A DNA stretch of 64,000 nucleotides from Bacteroidota bacterium (GCA_947479085.1 CANJYB010000009.1:1-64000); one strand, 5' to 3'; positions 1-8,406 are shown, counted from the first letter of the stretch. The notes: generated by a model from the sequence alone, not told the origin. A program made the numbers and translations.

Positions 1-1
1 T

Positions 2-127
2 ACCCGCAAAGCGGATGTAATGAAAGGTGGACTAACCAGTGTAAAGAAGTATTATTTCCGGGTTGGTAATGGAGGAGATGTGGAAACGGAAGTTTTCAGT
101 GTTGTGTTCTCCATTGTGGTTCAGTAA
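2..127 (+). CDS. C-terminal end of an unknown protein (5'-truncated)
   Basis: An open frame enters from the left edge and gives 41 residues ending in VVFSIVVQ before TAA at 125-127. The strand-rich ending would suit the last strands of a secreted beta-domain, but no family can be assigned from so little. A strong terminator follows 23 bp downstream, which supports this as a real gene end. Confidence 0.5.
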   Translation, partial: TRKADVMKGGLTSVKKYYFRVGNGGDVETEVFSVVFSIVVQ

Positions 128-150
128 ACCGAGTGAGTGTTGAATAAAAC

Positions 151-189
151 AACCCCGAAGCCGTTGGGTGCTTCGGGGTTGTTTTTTTT
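151..189 (+). terminator. Intrinsic terminator
   Basis: A perfect 10-bp stem (AACCCCGAAG at 151-160 pairing with CTTCGGGGTT at 171-180), a 10-nt loop, then G and eight T. It ends the gene entering from the left and sits between two convergent genes. Confidence 0.85.
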
Positions 190-227
190 ATGTGTATAGA
201 AGTGTGAGGTGAAATTACTACTCCTTT

Positions 228-572
228 CTATCTTTTATTAATTCCAAGTGACTTCAATACATCTAAAGCCAATACACTTACCTCTATCCAACTTTTATCA
301 AACATAAATGCTTGGACGTTCCATAATGCAGGTTCAATATTTTCTATTAAGTGTCGAATTTTCTGAATTTTATTAACTTGAGCCAAATTAAGTTTATTCT
401 CATTTTGCAATTTTTTTAAATTGTCTATGTGAAAAAAAGTATAATAGTCACCTTCTAGCTCAACCAAATGTTCTTCAAATTCATTAGGATTAGGGTTTTT
501 CCTATCAGGATTTACCATCATCAGAGTATCAACCAAAAGGTCATAAAGTTCATTGTTTTCTTTTTTATTCAT
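228..572 (-). CDS. Hypothetical protein in a putative immunity-gene group
   Basis: A 114-residue soluble, acidic, mostly helical protein with no signal peptide, membrane segment or motif I recognise. It starts at an ATG and is the last gene of a leftward series that includes a barstar-domain protein (823-1416) and another small protein (1462-1854). Small acidic proteins in such series are often immunity proteins of polymorphic toxins, so that role is inferred from position only. No toxin gene is in the window. Confidence 0.55.
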   Translation of the reverse strand: MNKKENNELYDLLVDTLMMVNPDRKNPNPNEFEEHLVELEGDYYTFFHIDNLKKLQNENKLNLAQVNKIQKIRHLIENIEPALWNVQAFMFDKSWIEVSVLALDVLKSLGINKR

Positions 573-822
573 AATGTTAGGGTTTCCCCAGTTGGGTGCA
601 GTGTTCCGTTGCGTTCTATTTAACTAGGCATCCAGCCTTCAAATTATTATAAAGTTTGCCCTGTTCTATTATTTTATAATCACTTGGCATCACTGTTTTG
701 TTCGAATATATGGATTTATTTTATTGTTTCTAATAAAGTAAGATGAAAGGTTAAGCTTGTCTAAGGGGGACACCAGGCTCAATTGGGATAAAATAGTTTT
801 TGCACTTTTGTTTGAAGATTAA

Positions 823-1416
823 TTACTTCAAAACAATAATAAAATCAGATTTGGTTCGGTACTGATCTTCGCCCTCATAATTCGGAACATTTGCCCATTC
901 TCTTCTTACTTGCTGTAAGGTGTCTAAAATATCTTCCTTAACTTTAGTGTCTTCGTCTTTTAGAAATTCTGAAGAATTATCTATTACCAATGCATATTTT
1001 TTTTCTTCTATCCAATCTAAGTCATTAATACATTCATAAAATGCATTCATATTAACTCCGTAATAACTGGGAAATTTAAAAGTTTTAGCAATTTCAATTA
1101 AAAATGATTTAATGGTTTTTACTTTTTTTCCATCGATTATTCCGATAAAATATTTATTTGTATTTAATTCAGCAATTAGGGTATCGCAATTATTATCTAA
1201 CCACTTAACAATGTTGTTTTTAAAAAAATCCATTAATATTTCATAGTTTTCAACCCAAGTATCATAAACAGGTGCTTTATTATCAAAATTGCTGGAAGAT
1301 ATGTAGAAGTAATATCCTCCAGTTTTTCCATTAGTGTCATCTCGAATAGAAATGTATTGACCAGCATCTTCTCCTTTGATTACTTTTCCTTTTTTGTTAA
1401 ATATAATTTCTTGCAT
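823..1416 (-). CDS. Barstar-family (barnase inhibitor) immunity protein
   Basis: 197 residues. Residues about 89-197 match the barstar fold pattern: an IDGKKVKTIKSFL opening, a long helix, the diagnostic FPSYYGVNMNAFYECINDL segment (about 115-133), and a terminal strand DFIIVLK. Barstar proteins bind and occlude the active site of barnase-type RNases. The N-terminal 85 residues are an extension not present in classical barstar (about 90 residues). No barnase-like nuclease lies alongside, so the gene appears to be an orphan immunity gene. It probably shares a transcript with the gene at 1462-1854 (45-bp gap). Confidence 0.8.
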   Translation of the reverse strand: MQEIIFNKKGKVIKGEDAGQYISIRDDTNGKTGGYYFYISSSNFDNKAPVYDTWVENYEILMDFFKNNIVKWLDNNCDTLIAELNTNKYFIGIIDGKKVKTIKSFLIEIAKTFKFPSYYGVNMNAFYECINDLDWIEEKKYALVIDNSSEFLKDEDTKVKEDILDTLQQVRREWANVPNYEGEDQYRTKSDFIIVLK

Positions 1417-1461
1417 TAGGTTTTTTGTATTGTTAAGCTTACCTTTCCTATCTCCTGTTTA

Positions 1462-1854
1462 TTATGGAATATTATCAAAAGCACTTTTCATAATATTCAT
1501 ATAATACAGCTTTTGCTTGTCAACAGTTGTAATTAAATCAATCTTATCAGTTGTTTCAAAAATATTAACCAAATCGTTAAGGGTTGTTTTTTTATTAAGT
1601 TCTAATACATATGCATTAGAACCTACTGAAGAAATTCTTGAAGGATAAACATCAATCCTTGAGCCATTGCAAATTAATAAATAACCAAGTTTTTCAAGTT
1701 CTTTTCTTAAGTCAACTAAAACATAAAAAGGGAGTTCTCCTTCCTTAAGTATTTCAATATCCTTAAAGATGAACTTCATTTTTATTTGTTCTCCAGAATC
1801 ATCAATAAGAAGTTCAGCTTTATCAACACTTTTGTCTTTTAACAAAATTAACAT
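1462..1854 (-). CDS. Small hypothetical protein, candidate immunity protein
   Basis: 130 residues from the ATG at 1854. The frame stays open to a TTG at 1917 (151 residues), but that TTG forms part of a TATATTTG promoter box (1915-1922), so the internal ATG is more likely the start. The middle (PFYVLVDLRKELEKLGYLL, then NGSRIDVYPSR and NAYVLELNKK) has the alternating strand/helix look of small cytosolic immunity proteins. I do not recognise a named family. It is the promoter-proximal gene of the leftward barstar group. Confidence 0.55.
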   Translation of the reverse strand: MLILLKDKSVDKAELLIDDSGEQIKMKFIFKDIEILKEGELPFYVLVDLRKELEKLGYLLICNGSRIDVYPSRISSVGSNAYVLELNKKTTLNDLVNIFETTDKIDLITTVDKQKLYYMNIMKSAFDNIP

Positions 1855-1914
1855 TTCTCTTTTCAATATATTTTGTTCTTTTATGAAGCGGTTGCTTACC
1901 AGTAATACATTTTC

Positions 1915-1922
1915 CAAATATA
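1915..1922 (-). promoter_or_regulatory. -7 promoter box for the barstar group
   Basis: TATATTTG on the minus strand matches the Bacteroidota -7 consensus TAnnTTTG exactly. It would start transcription near 1910, reading leftward into the three small genes. Confidence 0.5.
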
Positions 1923-2127
1923 AAGATTTAAATTAATTGGGGGAGGGGGTGCGCTTTGGAAAAGGGCAGAATATTACCTAAAAGACTGCCTCCAAAGGAA
2001 CAATAAATAGTCAATCCAAAACTTTATAGTTTAGCTTAAAGCATTGAAATCATGTTTTTTATGTATTTTAACTAAAATACAACTTCTGCCCAATAAAACC
2101 TCCCAAATATTTATTTTTCCAATATTA

Positions 2128-2157
2128 ATTGACCTAAACCAAAATTTTGTACTTTTG
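2128..2157 (+). promoter_or_regulatory. rpsA promoter
   Basis: A -33 ATTG (TTG at 2129-2131), 18 bp, then TACTTTTG at 2150-2157: a full match to the Bacteroidota housekeeping promoter. It leaves a leader of roughly 90 nt before rpsA. Nothing else coding is seen between 1923 and 2254. Confidence 0.75.
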
Positions 2158-2204
2158 TGTCCCCAAAATTAAATGGGAACAATCAATCAATTAGTATTAA
2201 CCTC

Positions 2205-2237
2205 TTCAATTGCTTAAAAAAACAAAGGGCAATTGAA
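2205..2237 (+). promoter_or_regulatory. Hairpin in the rpsA leader
   Basis: A perfect 9-bp inverted repeat, TTCAATTGC (2205-2213) and GCAATTGAA (2229-2237), around an A-rich 15-nt loop, ending 17 nt before the rpsA start codon. Its position in the mRNA leader next to the ribosome landing site would suit autogenous control by S1, as known for rpsA in enterobacteria, but this is inference. Confidence 0.45.
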
Positions 2238-2254
2238 TACAAAAAAGTAAAAGA

Positions 2255-4159
2255 ATGTCAGAAAACGAAAATGCTCAAATGGAGCAGGAAGTAACAGAAA
2301 CAGAAACCCCTAAAGCAGCAGAAATTCAACAAACACCTGAGCAGGCTCACGAAGCGTTTGATTGGAATGCTACAGGAAACAAAGGCGATGTGTACTCTAA
2401 AAAAGAACGCGAAGATTTGGACTCTGTTTATGAAAAAACATTAACCTCTATTGCATCTAATGCTATAGTGGATGGTAAGGTGGTTGCAAAAAACAGTAAA
2501 GAAGTAGTAGTAAACATTGGCTATAAGTCAGACGGTGTGGTTCAATTAACCGAATTCCGTTACAACCCGGATTTGAAAGTTGGAGATACCGTGGAAGTAT
2601 ATGTAGAAAGCCAGGAAGATAAAAACGGTCAGTTGATTCTTTCTCACAAAACAGCACGTTCGATGCAGTCTTGGGACAGAGTAAACACTGCCTTAATAAA
2701 CGAAGAAATTATAACAGGATTTGTAAAATGCCGTACCAAAGGAGGTTTAATAGCTGATGTATTTGGTATCGAAGCGTTTTTACCGGGTTCTCAGATAGAT
2801 GTGAAACCAATCAGAGATTACGATGTGTATGTAGGAAAAACAATGGAATTTAAAGTTGTGAAAATCAACAATGAGTTCAAAAACGTTGTGGTATCTCACA
2901 AAGCACTTATCGAAGCTGAGCTGGAACAACAGAAAAAAGAAATTATTTCAAGACTTGAAAAAGGACAGGTATTGGAAGGAACTGTTAAAAACATTACTTC
3001 TTATGGTGTATTTATTGACCTTGGAGGTGTTGACGGACTTATTCACATCACTGACTTATCTTGGGGACGTATCAACCATCCGGAAGAAGTAGTGAAATTA
3101 GACCAGAAAATCAATGTGGTTATTCTTGATTTTGATAACGAGAAAAAACGTATTGCATTAGGCTTGAAACAGCTTTCAGCTCATCCTTGGGATGGTTTGC
3201 AAACTGACCTTGCTGTTGGAGATAAAGTGAAAGGAAAAGTAGTGGTAATAGCTGATTACGGTGCATTTGTTGAAATCCAACCGGGAGTGGAAGGATTGAT
3301 TCACGTATCTGAAATGAGCTGGAGCCAGCATTTACGTACTGCCCACGATTTCTTAAAAGTAGGACAGGAAATAGAAGCGGTTATTTTAACACTTGACCGT
3401 GAAGAGCGTAAAATGTCACTTGGTATTAAACAATTAATGCCTGATCCTTGGGCTGAGGTGATTACCAAATACTCTAAAGGAACTAAACATACTGCAACAG
3501 TTCGCAACTTTACCAACTTTGGTATATTTGTAGAATTGGAAGAAGGTGTGGATGGTTTAATTCATATTTCGGATTTATCATGGTCTAAAAAAATCAAACA
3601 TCCATCAGAATTCACCAAAATAGGAGATAAGATTGATGTGGTAGTTTTAGATATCGATGGCGAAAACCGCAGATTGAGTTTAGGACATAAACAAATAGAA
3701 GAAAACCCATGGGAAATTTTCGAAACTATATTTACTGTAGATTCAGTTCACCAGGGAACCATCATCAATGTGTTGGATAAAGGAGCTATTATAGCAATGC
3801 CTTACGGTGTTGAAGCATTTTGCCCTACCCGTCACCTTGTAAAAGCAGATGGTAAAACTGCTAAAGTAGAAGAGGTATTGGATTTCAAAGTAATTGAATT
3901 CAATAAAGAATCTAAAAAAATAATCGTTTCTCATACTGATTTAGTAAAAGAGGCAAATAGTGCAGAAAGAGCTAACCTTTCAGAAGGTCAAAAAGCTGAA
4001 GAAGCAGAAACTAAAAAAGCCGCTAAAAAAGTAAAAGACAGCATAGAAAAGACTACTCTGGGTGATATGGATGTTCTTTCAAATCTGAAAACAGATATGG
4101 AAGCAACTGAAAAGAAAACAGAAGATGATGCAGCTGCCGCAGCTAAAAAGTCTGAATAA
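2255..4159 (+). CDS. rpsA: 30S ribosomal protein S1
   Basis: 634 residues with six S1 (OB-fold) RNA-binding repeats at about 68-140, 150-225, 237-310, 322-395, 410-485 and 498-568. The third to fifth carry the classic pattern GxFVxxxxGVDGLIHISDLSW. An acidic, Gln/Glu-rich N-terminal tail (1-45) and a Lys/Ala/Glu-rich C-terminal tail flank them, typical of Bacteroidota S1, which is longer than the E. coli protein (557). It binds mRNA on the 30S subunit. S1 in this phylum works with little help from Shine-Dalgarno pairing, and no such site precedes the ATG here. Single-gene unit with its own promoter and terminator. Confidence 0.96.
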   Translation: MSENENAQMEQEVTETETPKAAEIQQTPEQAHEAFDWNATGNKGDVYSKKEREDLDSVYEKTLTSIASNAIVDGKVVAKNSKEVVVNIGYKSDGVVQLTEFRYNPDLKVGDTVEVYVESQEDKNGQLILSHKTARSMQSWDRVNTALINEEIITGFVKCRTKGGLIADVFGIEAFLPGSQIDVKPIRDYDVYVGKTMEFKVVKINNEFKNVVVSHKALIEAELEQQKKEIISRLEKGQVLEGTVKNITSYGVFIDLGGVDGLIHITDLSWGRINHPEEVVKLDQKINVVILDFDNEKKRIALGLKQLSAHPWDGLQTDLAVGDKVKGKVVVIADYGAFVEIQPGVEGLIHVSEMSWSQHLRTAHDFLKVGQEIEAVILTLDREERKMSLGIKQLMPDPWAEVITKYSKGTKHTATVRNFTNFGIFVELEEGVDGLIHISDLSWSKKIKHPSEFTKIGDKIDVVVLDIDGENRRLSLGHKQIEENPWEIFETIFTVDSVHQGTIINVLDKGAIIAMPYGVEAFCPTRHLVKADGKTAKVEEVLDFKVIEFNKESKKIIVSHTDLVKEANSAERANLSEGQKAEEAETKKAAKKVKDSIEKTTLGDMDVLSNLKTDMEATEKKTEDDAAAAAKKSE

Positions 4160-4220
4160 AATATTTTGTCGGGCAGCAATGCCTTTCAGAATCTAGGAAT
4201 CACGCCATGGTTTTTAGGAG

Positions 4221-4251
4221 TGCCCCGCAGAAATGCGGGGCATTTTTTTTT
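4221..4251 (+). terminator. rpsA intrinsic terminator
   Basis: A perfect 9-bp GC-rich stem (TGCCCCGCA at 4221-4229 with TGCGGGGCA at 4234-4242), a GAAA tetraloop and nine T, 60 bp after the rpsA stop. Confidence 0.9.
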
Positions 4252-4381
4252 GAGATTCCTCACTTCGTTCGGAATGACAATTTGTTTAATGTTGGGAAAG
4301 GAGAGGCAGGTGCGAAGCACCCGCCTCTCCTTTCCCTTATTTTCTTATCAGGCTGTCATTCCGAACGAAGTGAGGAATCTC
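4252..4381. repeat. Palindromic intergenic element, family 1 (copy a)
   Basis: Perfect 28-bp inverted repeats at 4252-4279 and 4354-4381 flank a second stem (GGGAAAGGAGAGGC at 4294-4307 with its complement at 4323-4336). The outer arm begins GAGATTCCTC and ends GGAATGACA. The same design, with a different inner stem, recurs at 22264-22401 and 34285-34418. No coding capacity. It resembles a non-autonomous, MITE- or REP-like element inserted after the rpsA terminator. Confidence 0.8.
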
Positions 4382-4430
4382 TGATTTTATAAATAGAAAA
4401 AAATAAAATAGTCCGCTCCAACTTTTTATC

Positions 4431-4438
4431 TATCTTTG
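4431..4438 (+). promoter_or_regulatory. -7 promoter box for pyrR-pyrB
   Basis: TATCTTTG matches TAnnTTTG and ends 9 nt before the pyrR ATG, so the transcript would start at or just before the start codon. No clear -33 TTG is seen at the usual distance. Confidence 0.6.
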
Positions 4439-4447
4439 TTTCCTGAT

Positions 4448-4987
4448 ATGATGAAGCCTAGAATCATTTTAGACAGCAAGCACTTCGAAATTACCGTTAC
4501 CCGGCTTTGCTATCAATTAATTGAAGTACATAACGATTTTTCCAATACGGTTATTATAGGCCTTCAGCCCCGTGGAATATACCTCGCAAAGAGAATTCAA
4601 AAAAAGCTTTCTGAAATTTTAAAGAAAAAAGACATCAAGTGCGGAAGTCTGGATATTACTTTTTATCGTGACGATTTCAGAAAACGGGAACTGGTGCCTA
4701 ATGCCACCGAAATTGATTTTATTATAGAAGATAAAAATGTGGTAATGGTGGATGATGTATTGTTTACAGGCAGAACCATTCGTGCCGGGCTGGATGCCAT
4801 GCTGGCTTTCGGAAGGCCAAATGATGTGGAATTACTGGTTTTGATTGACAGGAGATTAAGCCGCCATTTGCCCATACAGGCAAAATACATCGGGAAAATT
4901 ATCGACTCGATTTCATCTGAAAAAGTAAAAGTGGAATGGAAGGAAAGTGATGGAGAAGATAGAGTAACCTTATTGTCTAACGATTGA
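4448..4987 (+). CDS. pyrR: PyrR: uracil phosphoribosyltransferase / pyrimidine regulatory protein
   Basis: About 179 residues, the normal length. A phosphoribosyltransferase fold with GLQPRGIYLAKRI near the N-terminus and the PRPP-binding loop VVMVDDVLFTGRTIRAGLDA; PyrR proteins carry this VDDVLFTGRT signature. PyrR converts uracil plus PRPP to UMP and in other phyla binds pyr-mRNA leaders. A TTG at 4436 keeps the frame open but lies inside the promoter box, so ATG 4448 (or the adjacent 4451) is the start. With no leader RNA, classical attenuation of this operon seems impossible, so enzymatic salvage may be its main role. It overlaps pyrB. Confidence 0.93.
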   Translation: MMKPRIILDSKHFEITVTRLCYQLIEVHNDFSNTVIIGLQPRGIYLAKRIQKKLSEILKKKDIKCGSLDITFYRDDFRKRELVPNATEIDFIIEDKNVVMVDDVLFTGRTIRAGLDAMLAFGRPNDVELLVLIDRRLSRHLPIQAKYIGKIIDSISSEKVKVEWKESDGEDRVTLLSND

Positions 4988-5916
4988 TGCCCATGACAAA
5001 ATTAAGTACTAAACATTTACTTGGAATAAAAGACCTGACGGCTGATGATATTAATTTAATTCTGACCACAGCGGATAGCTTTAAAGATGTCATCAATCGC
5101 CCGATAAAAAAAGTACCTTCCTTAAGAGATATAACGATTGCCAATTTATTTTTTGAAAATTCCACCCGTACCAAACTTTCGTTTGAACTGGCCGAAAAAC
5201 GGTTAAGTGCAGATGTTATCAATTTTTCTTCTTCTTCTTCTTCCGTTAAAAAGGGCGAAACTTTAATTGATACGGTAAATAACATACTTGCCATGAAAGT
5301 GGATATGGTGGTAATGCGCCACCCTAATCCGGGAGCGGCTGTTTTTTTATCGAAACATGTAGATGCTAAAATAGTAAATGCAGGAGACGGAGCTCACGAA
5401 CACCCAACCCAGGCTTTGCTGGATGCTTTTTCCATAAAAGAACGATTGGGAAGTGTAAAAGGAAAAAAAGTGGTGATAGTGGGAGATGTCTTGCATTCGC
5501 GAGTGGCTTTGTCCAACATATTTTGCCTGCAAAAATTAGGTGCTGAGGTGATGGTTTGCGGACCCACGACATTAATACCAAAGTACATTGGTTCGCTGGG
5601 TGTAAAAGTAGAACATAACCTGAGAAAAGCCCTGGAATGGTGTGATGTGGCAAACATGCTGCGAATTCAGCTGGAACGGCAGGAAATAAAATATTTCCCT
5701 TCCATCAGGGAATACACCATGCTGTTTGGTTTAAATAAAGAACTGCTGAACTCTCTTTCTAAAAAGATAGTGATTATGCATCCTGGGCCTATTAACAGGG
5801 GAGTGGAGATAACCTCTGACGTTGCCGATAGCGACCAAAGCATTATCCTGGAACAGGTGGAGAATGGAGTAGCCGTTAGAATGGCGGTTTTGTTTTTACT
5901 GGCAGGAAGGGTTTAA
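4987..5916 (+). CDS. pyrB: Aspartate carbamoyltransferase catalytic subunit
   Basis: 309 residues, the usual size. It condenses carbamoyl phosphate with aspartate in the first committed step of UMP synthesis. The carbamoyl-phosphate loop FFENSTRTKLSFE (STRT about 59-62), the HPTQALLDAF motif, and HPGPINRGVEI near the C-terminus are all present. The start ATG overlaps the pyrR stop in a TGATG junction, so the two are translationally coupled; ATG 4993 is an alternative. No pyrI regulatory subunit follows. The gene ends with no obvious terminator before the STAS promoter. Confidence 0.96.
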   Translation: MPMTKLSTKHLLGIKDLTADDINLILTTADSFKDVINRPIKKVPSLRDITIANLFFENSTRTKLSFELAEKRLSADVINFSSSSSSVKKGETLIDTVNNILAMKVDMVVMRHPNPGAAVFLSKHVDAKIVNAGDGAHEHPTQALLDAFSIKERLGSVKGKKVVIVGDVLHSRVALSNIFCLQKLGAEVMVCGPTTLIPKYIGSLGVKVEHNLRKALEWCDVANMLRIQLERQEIKYFPSIREYTMLFGLNKELLNSLSKKIVIMHPGPINRGVEITSDVADSDQSIILEQVENGVAVRMAVLFLLAGRV

Positions 5917-5971
5917 ACCCTATATTTAACAGTCGAATGAATTTTTTTTAGATTTATAACAAAAGTTTGCC

Positions 5972-5979
5972 TACATTTG
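5972..5979 (+). promoter_or_regulatory. -7 promoter box upstream of the STAS gene
   Basis: TACATTTG, an exact TAnnTTTG match, 17 nt before the ATG at 5997. Confidence 0.5.
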
Positions 5980-5996
5980 CTAAAACATTTTAAGTC

Positions 5997-6347
5997 ATGA
6001 ATTTTCAAATAGAAAAAACTGATAAGTACGCGGTAATTAAAGTTCAGGTTGAAAAACTGGATAGTAACATTGCACCTTCATTAAAATCAGAGTTGGTAGT
6101 ATTAAATACAGATGGAATAAAGAATATTATCATTGATTTAACGCTTACCCGTTATTGCGATTCTTCCGGATTGTCTGCTATTCTTGTGGCAAACAGGTTA
6201 TGCAGAAACAGCCAGGGAACATTTGTTTTAACAGGTTTGCAGGATGCAGTTAAAAAACTAATTTCCATTTCTCAATTAGACTCCATATTAACCATTACTG
6301 GTAATTTAACTGAAGCAGATACTGTATTTGTAAGCCAGGTTGGATAG
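5997..6347 (+). CDS. STAS-domain anti-sigma factor antagonist-like protein
   Basis: 116 residues forming a single STAS domain. The strand-turn IIIDLTLTRYCDSSGLSAILVANRL contains the DSSG motif whose serine is phosphorylated in SpoIIAA-type proteins. Such proteins bind anti-sigma or partner-switching kinases. No kinase is adjacent. It lies 18 bp before rnz and is probably co-transcribed with it; the STAS-rnz pairing is common in this phylum. A SpoIIE phosphatase encoded at 14802-16955 could in principle act on such a protein (inference). Confidence 0.85.
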   Translation: MNFQIEKTDKYAVIKVQVEKLDSNIAPSLKSELVVLNTDGIKNIIIDLTLTRYCDSSGLSAILVANRLCRNSQGTFVLTGLQDAVKKLISISQLDSILTITGNLTEADTVFVSQVG

Positions 6348-6365
6348 TAACTATTCAAGCTGTTT

Positions 6366-7289
6366 ATGCAAAATTTTGAATTAACCATTCTTGGTTGCAG
6401 TAGCGCAACCCCAACATCAAGACGTAATCCCACCGCTCAGCTTTTAAATATTGCTGAGCGTTTTTTTTTAATAGATTGTGGTGAAGCCACCCAGATTCAG
6501 TTAAGAAAATTCAAAATAAAATTCCAAAGGATAAATCATATTTTCATCAGTCATCTGCATGGTGACCATTATCTTGGTTTACCTGGTTTGCTTTCAAGTA
6601 TGCACCTGCTGGGCAGAACCAATGAATTGCACTTATACTGTCCGGGCGAATTGCAGGAAATTATTGAAGTACAATTTAAACACTCGCAATCGTACTTGAA
6701 TTTCAGAATAATTTATCATCCTCATAATTATGTTAACGATGACCTTATCTTTGAAGATGAAAGGGTGGAGGTGCGCACTGTGGTGTTGAATCATCGAATT
6801 CCCTGCTGCGGTTTTGTATTTACAGAAAAGCCTTTGTTAGCCAATATTTCAAAGGAAATAATTGAAAGATACAATATTCCATTGGAAGGCATTTTAGCCA
6901 TTAAAAAGGGAGAGGATTTTACAAGTTCATCAGGAGAGGTTATTAAGAATGAAAAATTGATTACCCGTAAGCTATCTCCCCGCAAATATGCTTATTGTTC
7001 GGATACAGTTTATGACGAGAGGATAATTGAGTATATTAAAGATGCAGATTTGCTATATCACGAAGCTACTTTTTTAAACGAAATGGGAGCAAGGGCAAAG
7101 GAAACATTTCATACCACTGCGCTGCAGGCTGCCGAAATTGCAACAAAAGCGAACGCAAGGAAATTAATGATAGGGCATTATTCAGCAAGGTACAAAGATT
7201 TGCAACCATTGCTGGAAGAGGCGCAATCGGTATTTAAAAATACAGTGCTTGCTGTGGAGGGAGAAAGTACAATTGTTGATTTTAAATAA
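6366..7289 (+). CDS. rnz: Ribonuclease Z
   Basis: 307 residues, a metallo-beta-lactamase-fold endonuclease that removes 3' trailers from tRNA precursors. The zinc motif HLHGDH is at residues 63-68, and there is an N-terminal LGCSSATPTSRRNPTAQLL strand typical of RNase Z. Later ligands include CSDT (in YAYCSDTVYDE), HEATF and the final GHYSARY. Length matches the short (bacterial) form. Transcribed with the STAS gene. Confidence 0.95.
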   Translation: MQNFELTILGCSSATPTSRRNPTAQLLNIAERFFLIDCGEATQIQLRKFKIKFQRINHIFISHLHGDHYLGLPGLLSSMHLLGRTNELHLYCPGELQEIIEVQFKHSQSYLNFRIIYHPHNYVNDDLIFEDERVEVRTVVLNHRIPCCGFVFTEKPLLANISKEIIERYNIPLEGILAIKKGEDFTSSSGEVIKNEKLITRKLSPRKYAYCSDTVYDERIIEYIKDADLLYHEATFLNEMGARAKETFHTTALQAAEIATKANARKLMIGHYSARYKDLQPLLEEAQSVFKNTVLAVEGESTIVDFK

Positions 7290-7358
7290 TTAAGCTTGCC
7301 CTTTTATTATTTGTCAATAAAATAATACCTTTAACACTGAAAAAATAAAACACATTAT

Positions 7359-8378
7359 ATGGAATTTACCGCACAACAAATTGCAGGTCTGTTAAACGGA
7401 CAAATAGAAGGTGATGCAACAGCTACAGTTACCAAACTGTCTAAAATAGAAGAAGGAGAAACAGGTTCAATTTCTTTCCTAGCAAATCCTAAATACACCC
7501 AATATATTTATACTACTAAAGCATCGTTGGTTATAGTTAACAAGGATTTGGTTTTAACTGCACCTGTCTCTGCAACGCTTATAAGAGTGGATAGTGCAGA
7601 AACGGCATTTGCTAAGTTGCTTGAAATGTATAACCAGATTAAGTTAAACAAAACAGGAATTTCAAAACTTGCTTTTATTTCCGAAAGTGCTAAAGTAGGG
7701 GAGAACATTTATGCTGGAGAATTTGCCGTGATAGGAGATAATGTAAAAATCGGCAACAATGTAAAAATATACCCACAGGTTTTTATTGGAGATAATGCTG
7801 TTATTGGTGATAATACCACTTTGTTTGCAGGAGTTAAAATATATTCAGAAACACAGATTGGGAAGAACTGTATTATCCATTCAGGAACTGTTATAGGCAG
7901 TGATGGCTTCAGGTTTAATCCCCAGAACGACAACCAGAAAATACCACAGATAGGAAATGTGATTATTGAAGATGATGTGGAAATAGGTGCTAATTGCGCT
8001 ATTGACAGAGCTACACTGGGTTCAACTATCCTTAGAAAAGGTGTTAAGTTTGACAACCTTGTTCACATAGCACATAATGTGGAAATAGGGGAGAACAGCT
8101 ACCTGGCAGCCGCAAACGTTATTGCAGGTTCAACCAAAATAGGTAAAAATTGCATGTTCAGCGGACAGGTTGGAATAGTTGGCCATGTGGAAATTGCAGA
8201 TAATACCATTATTACAGCACAATCGGGTATTTCAAAAAGCATAACTAAAAAGGGTGAAGTATTAATGGGGTCTCCTGCTTTTGAAGCAAGTAAGTACCGG
8301 AAAACCTATGTTCATTTCCGCAACCTGGATGCATTGGTACAGAAAGTTAATCAACTGGAGAAAGACAAGGGGAAATAG
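7359..8378 (+). CDS. lpxD: UDP-3-O-acylglucosamine N-acyltransferase
   Basis: 339 residues. Adds the N-linked 3-hydroxyacyl chain in lipid A synthesis, using acyl-ACP. An N-terminal uridine-binding domain (about 1-100) is followed by a left-handed beta-helix of hexapeptide repeats (IGDNVKIGNNVKI and onwards, about 105-320). The catalytic-region motif NLVHIAHN places a histidine at position 239, where the E. coli enzyme has its catalytic His. A short helical tail ends in LEKDKGK. In many Bacteroidota lpxD is followed by an lpxC-fabZ fusion; here it stands alone. Confidence 0.95.
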   Translation: MEFTAQQIAGLLNGQIEGDATATVTKLSKIEEGETGSISFLANPKYTQYIYTTKASLVIVNKDLVLTAPVSATLIRVDSAETAFAKLLEMYNQIKLNKTGISKLAFISESAKVGENIYAGEFAVIGDNVKIGNNVKIYPQVFIGDNAVIGDNTTLFAGVKIYSETQIGKNCIIHSGTVIGSDGFRFNPQNDNQKIPQIGNVIIEDDVEIGANCAIDRATLGSTILRKGVKFDNLVHIAHNVEIGENSYLAAANVIAGSTKIGKNCMFSGQVGIVGHVEIADNTIITAQSGISKSITKKGEVLMGSPAFEASKYRKTYVHFRNLDALVQKVNQLEKDKGK

Positions 8379-8406
8379 TTTATTAAGTAATAACCGGCAG
8401 ATTCGG

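Noticed and set aside
4166-4392. Plus-strand frames of 61-72 codons after rpsA
   Set aside because: They translate the terminator and the inverted-repeat element; similar sequence elsewhere is intergenic.
4436-4447. TTG start for pyrR
   Set aside because: The TTG is part of the TATCTTTG promoter box; an ATG follows 12 bp later.
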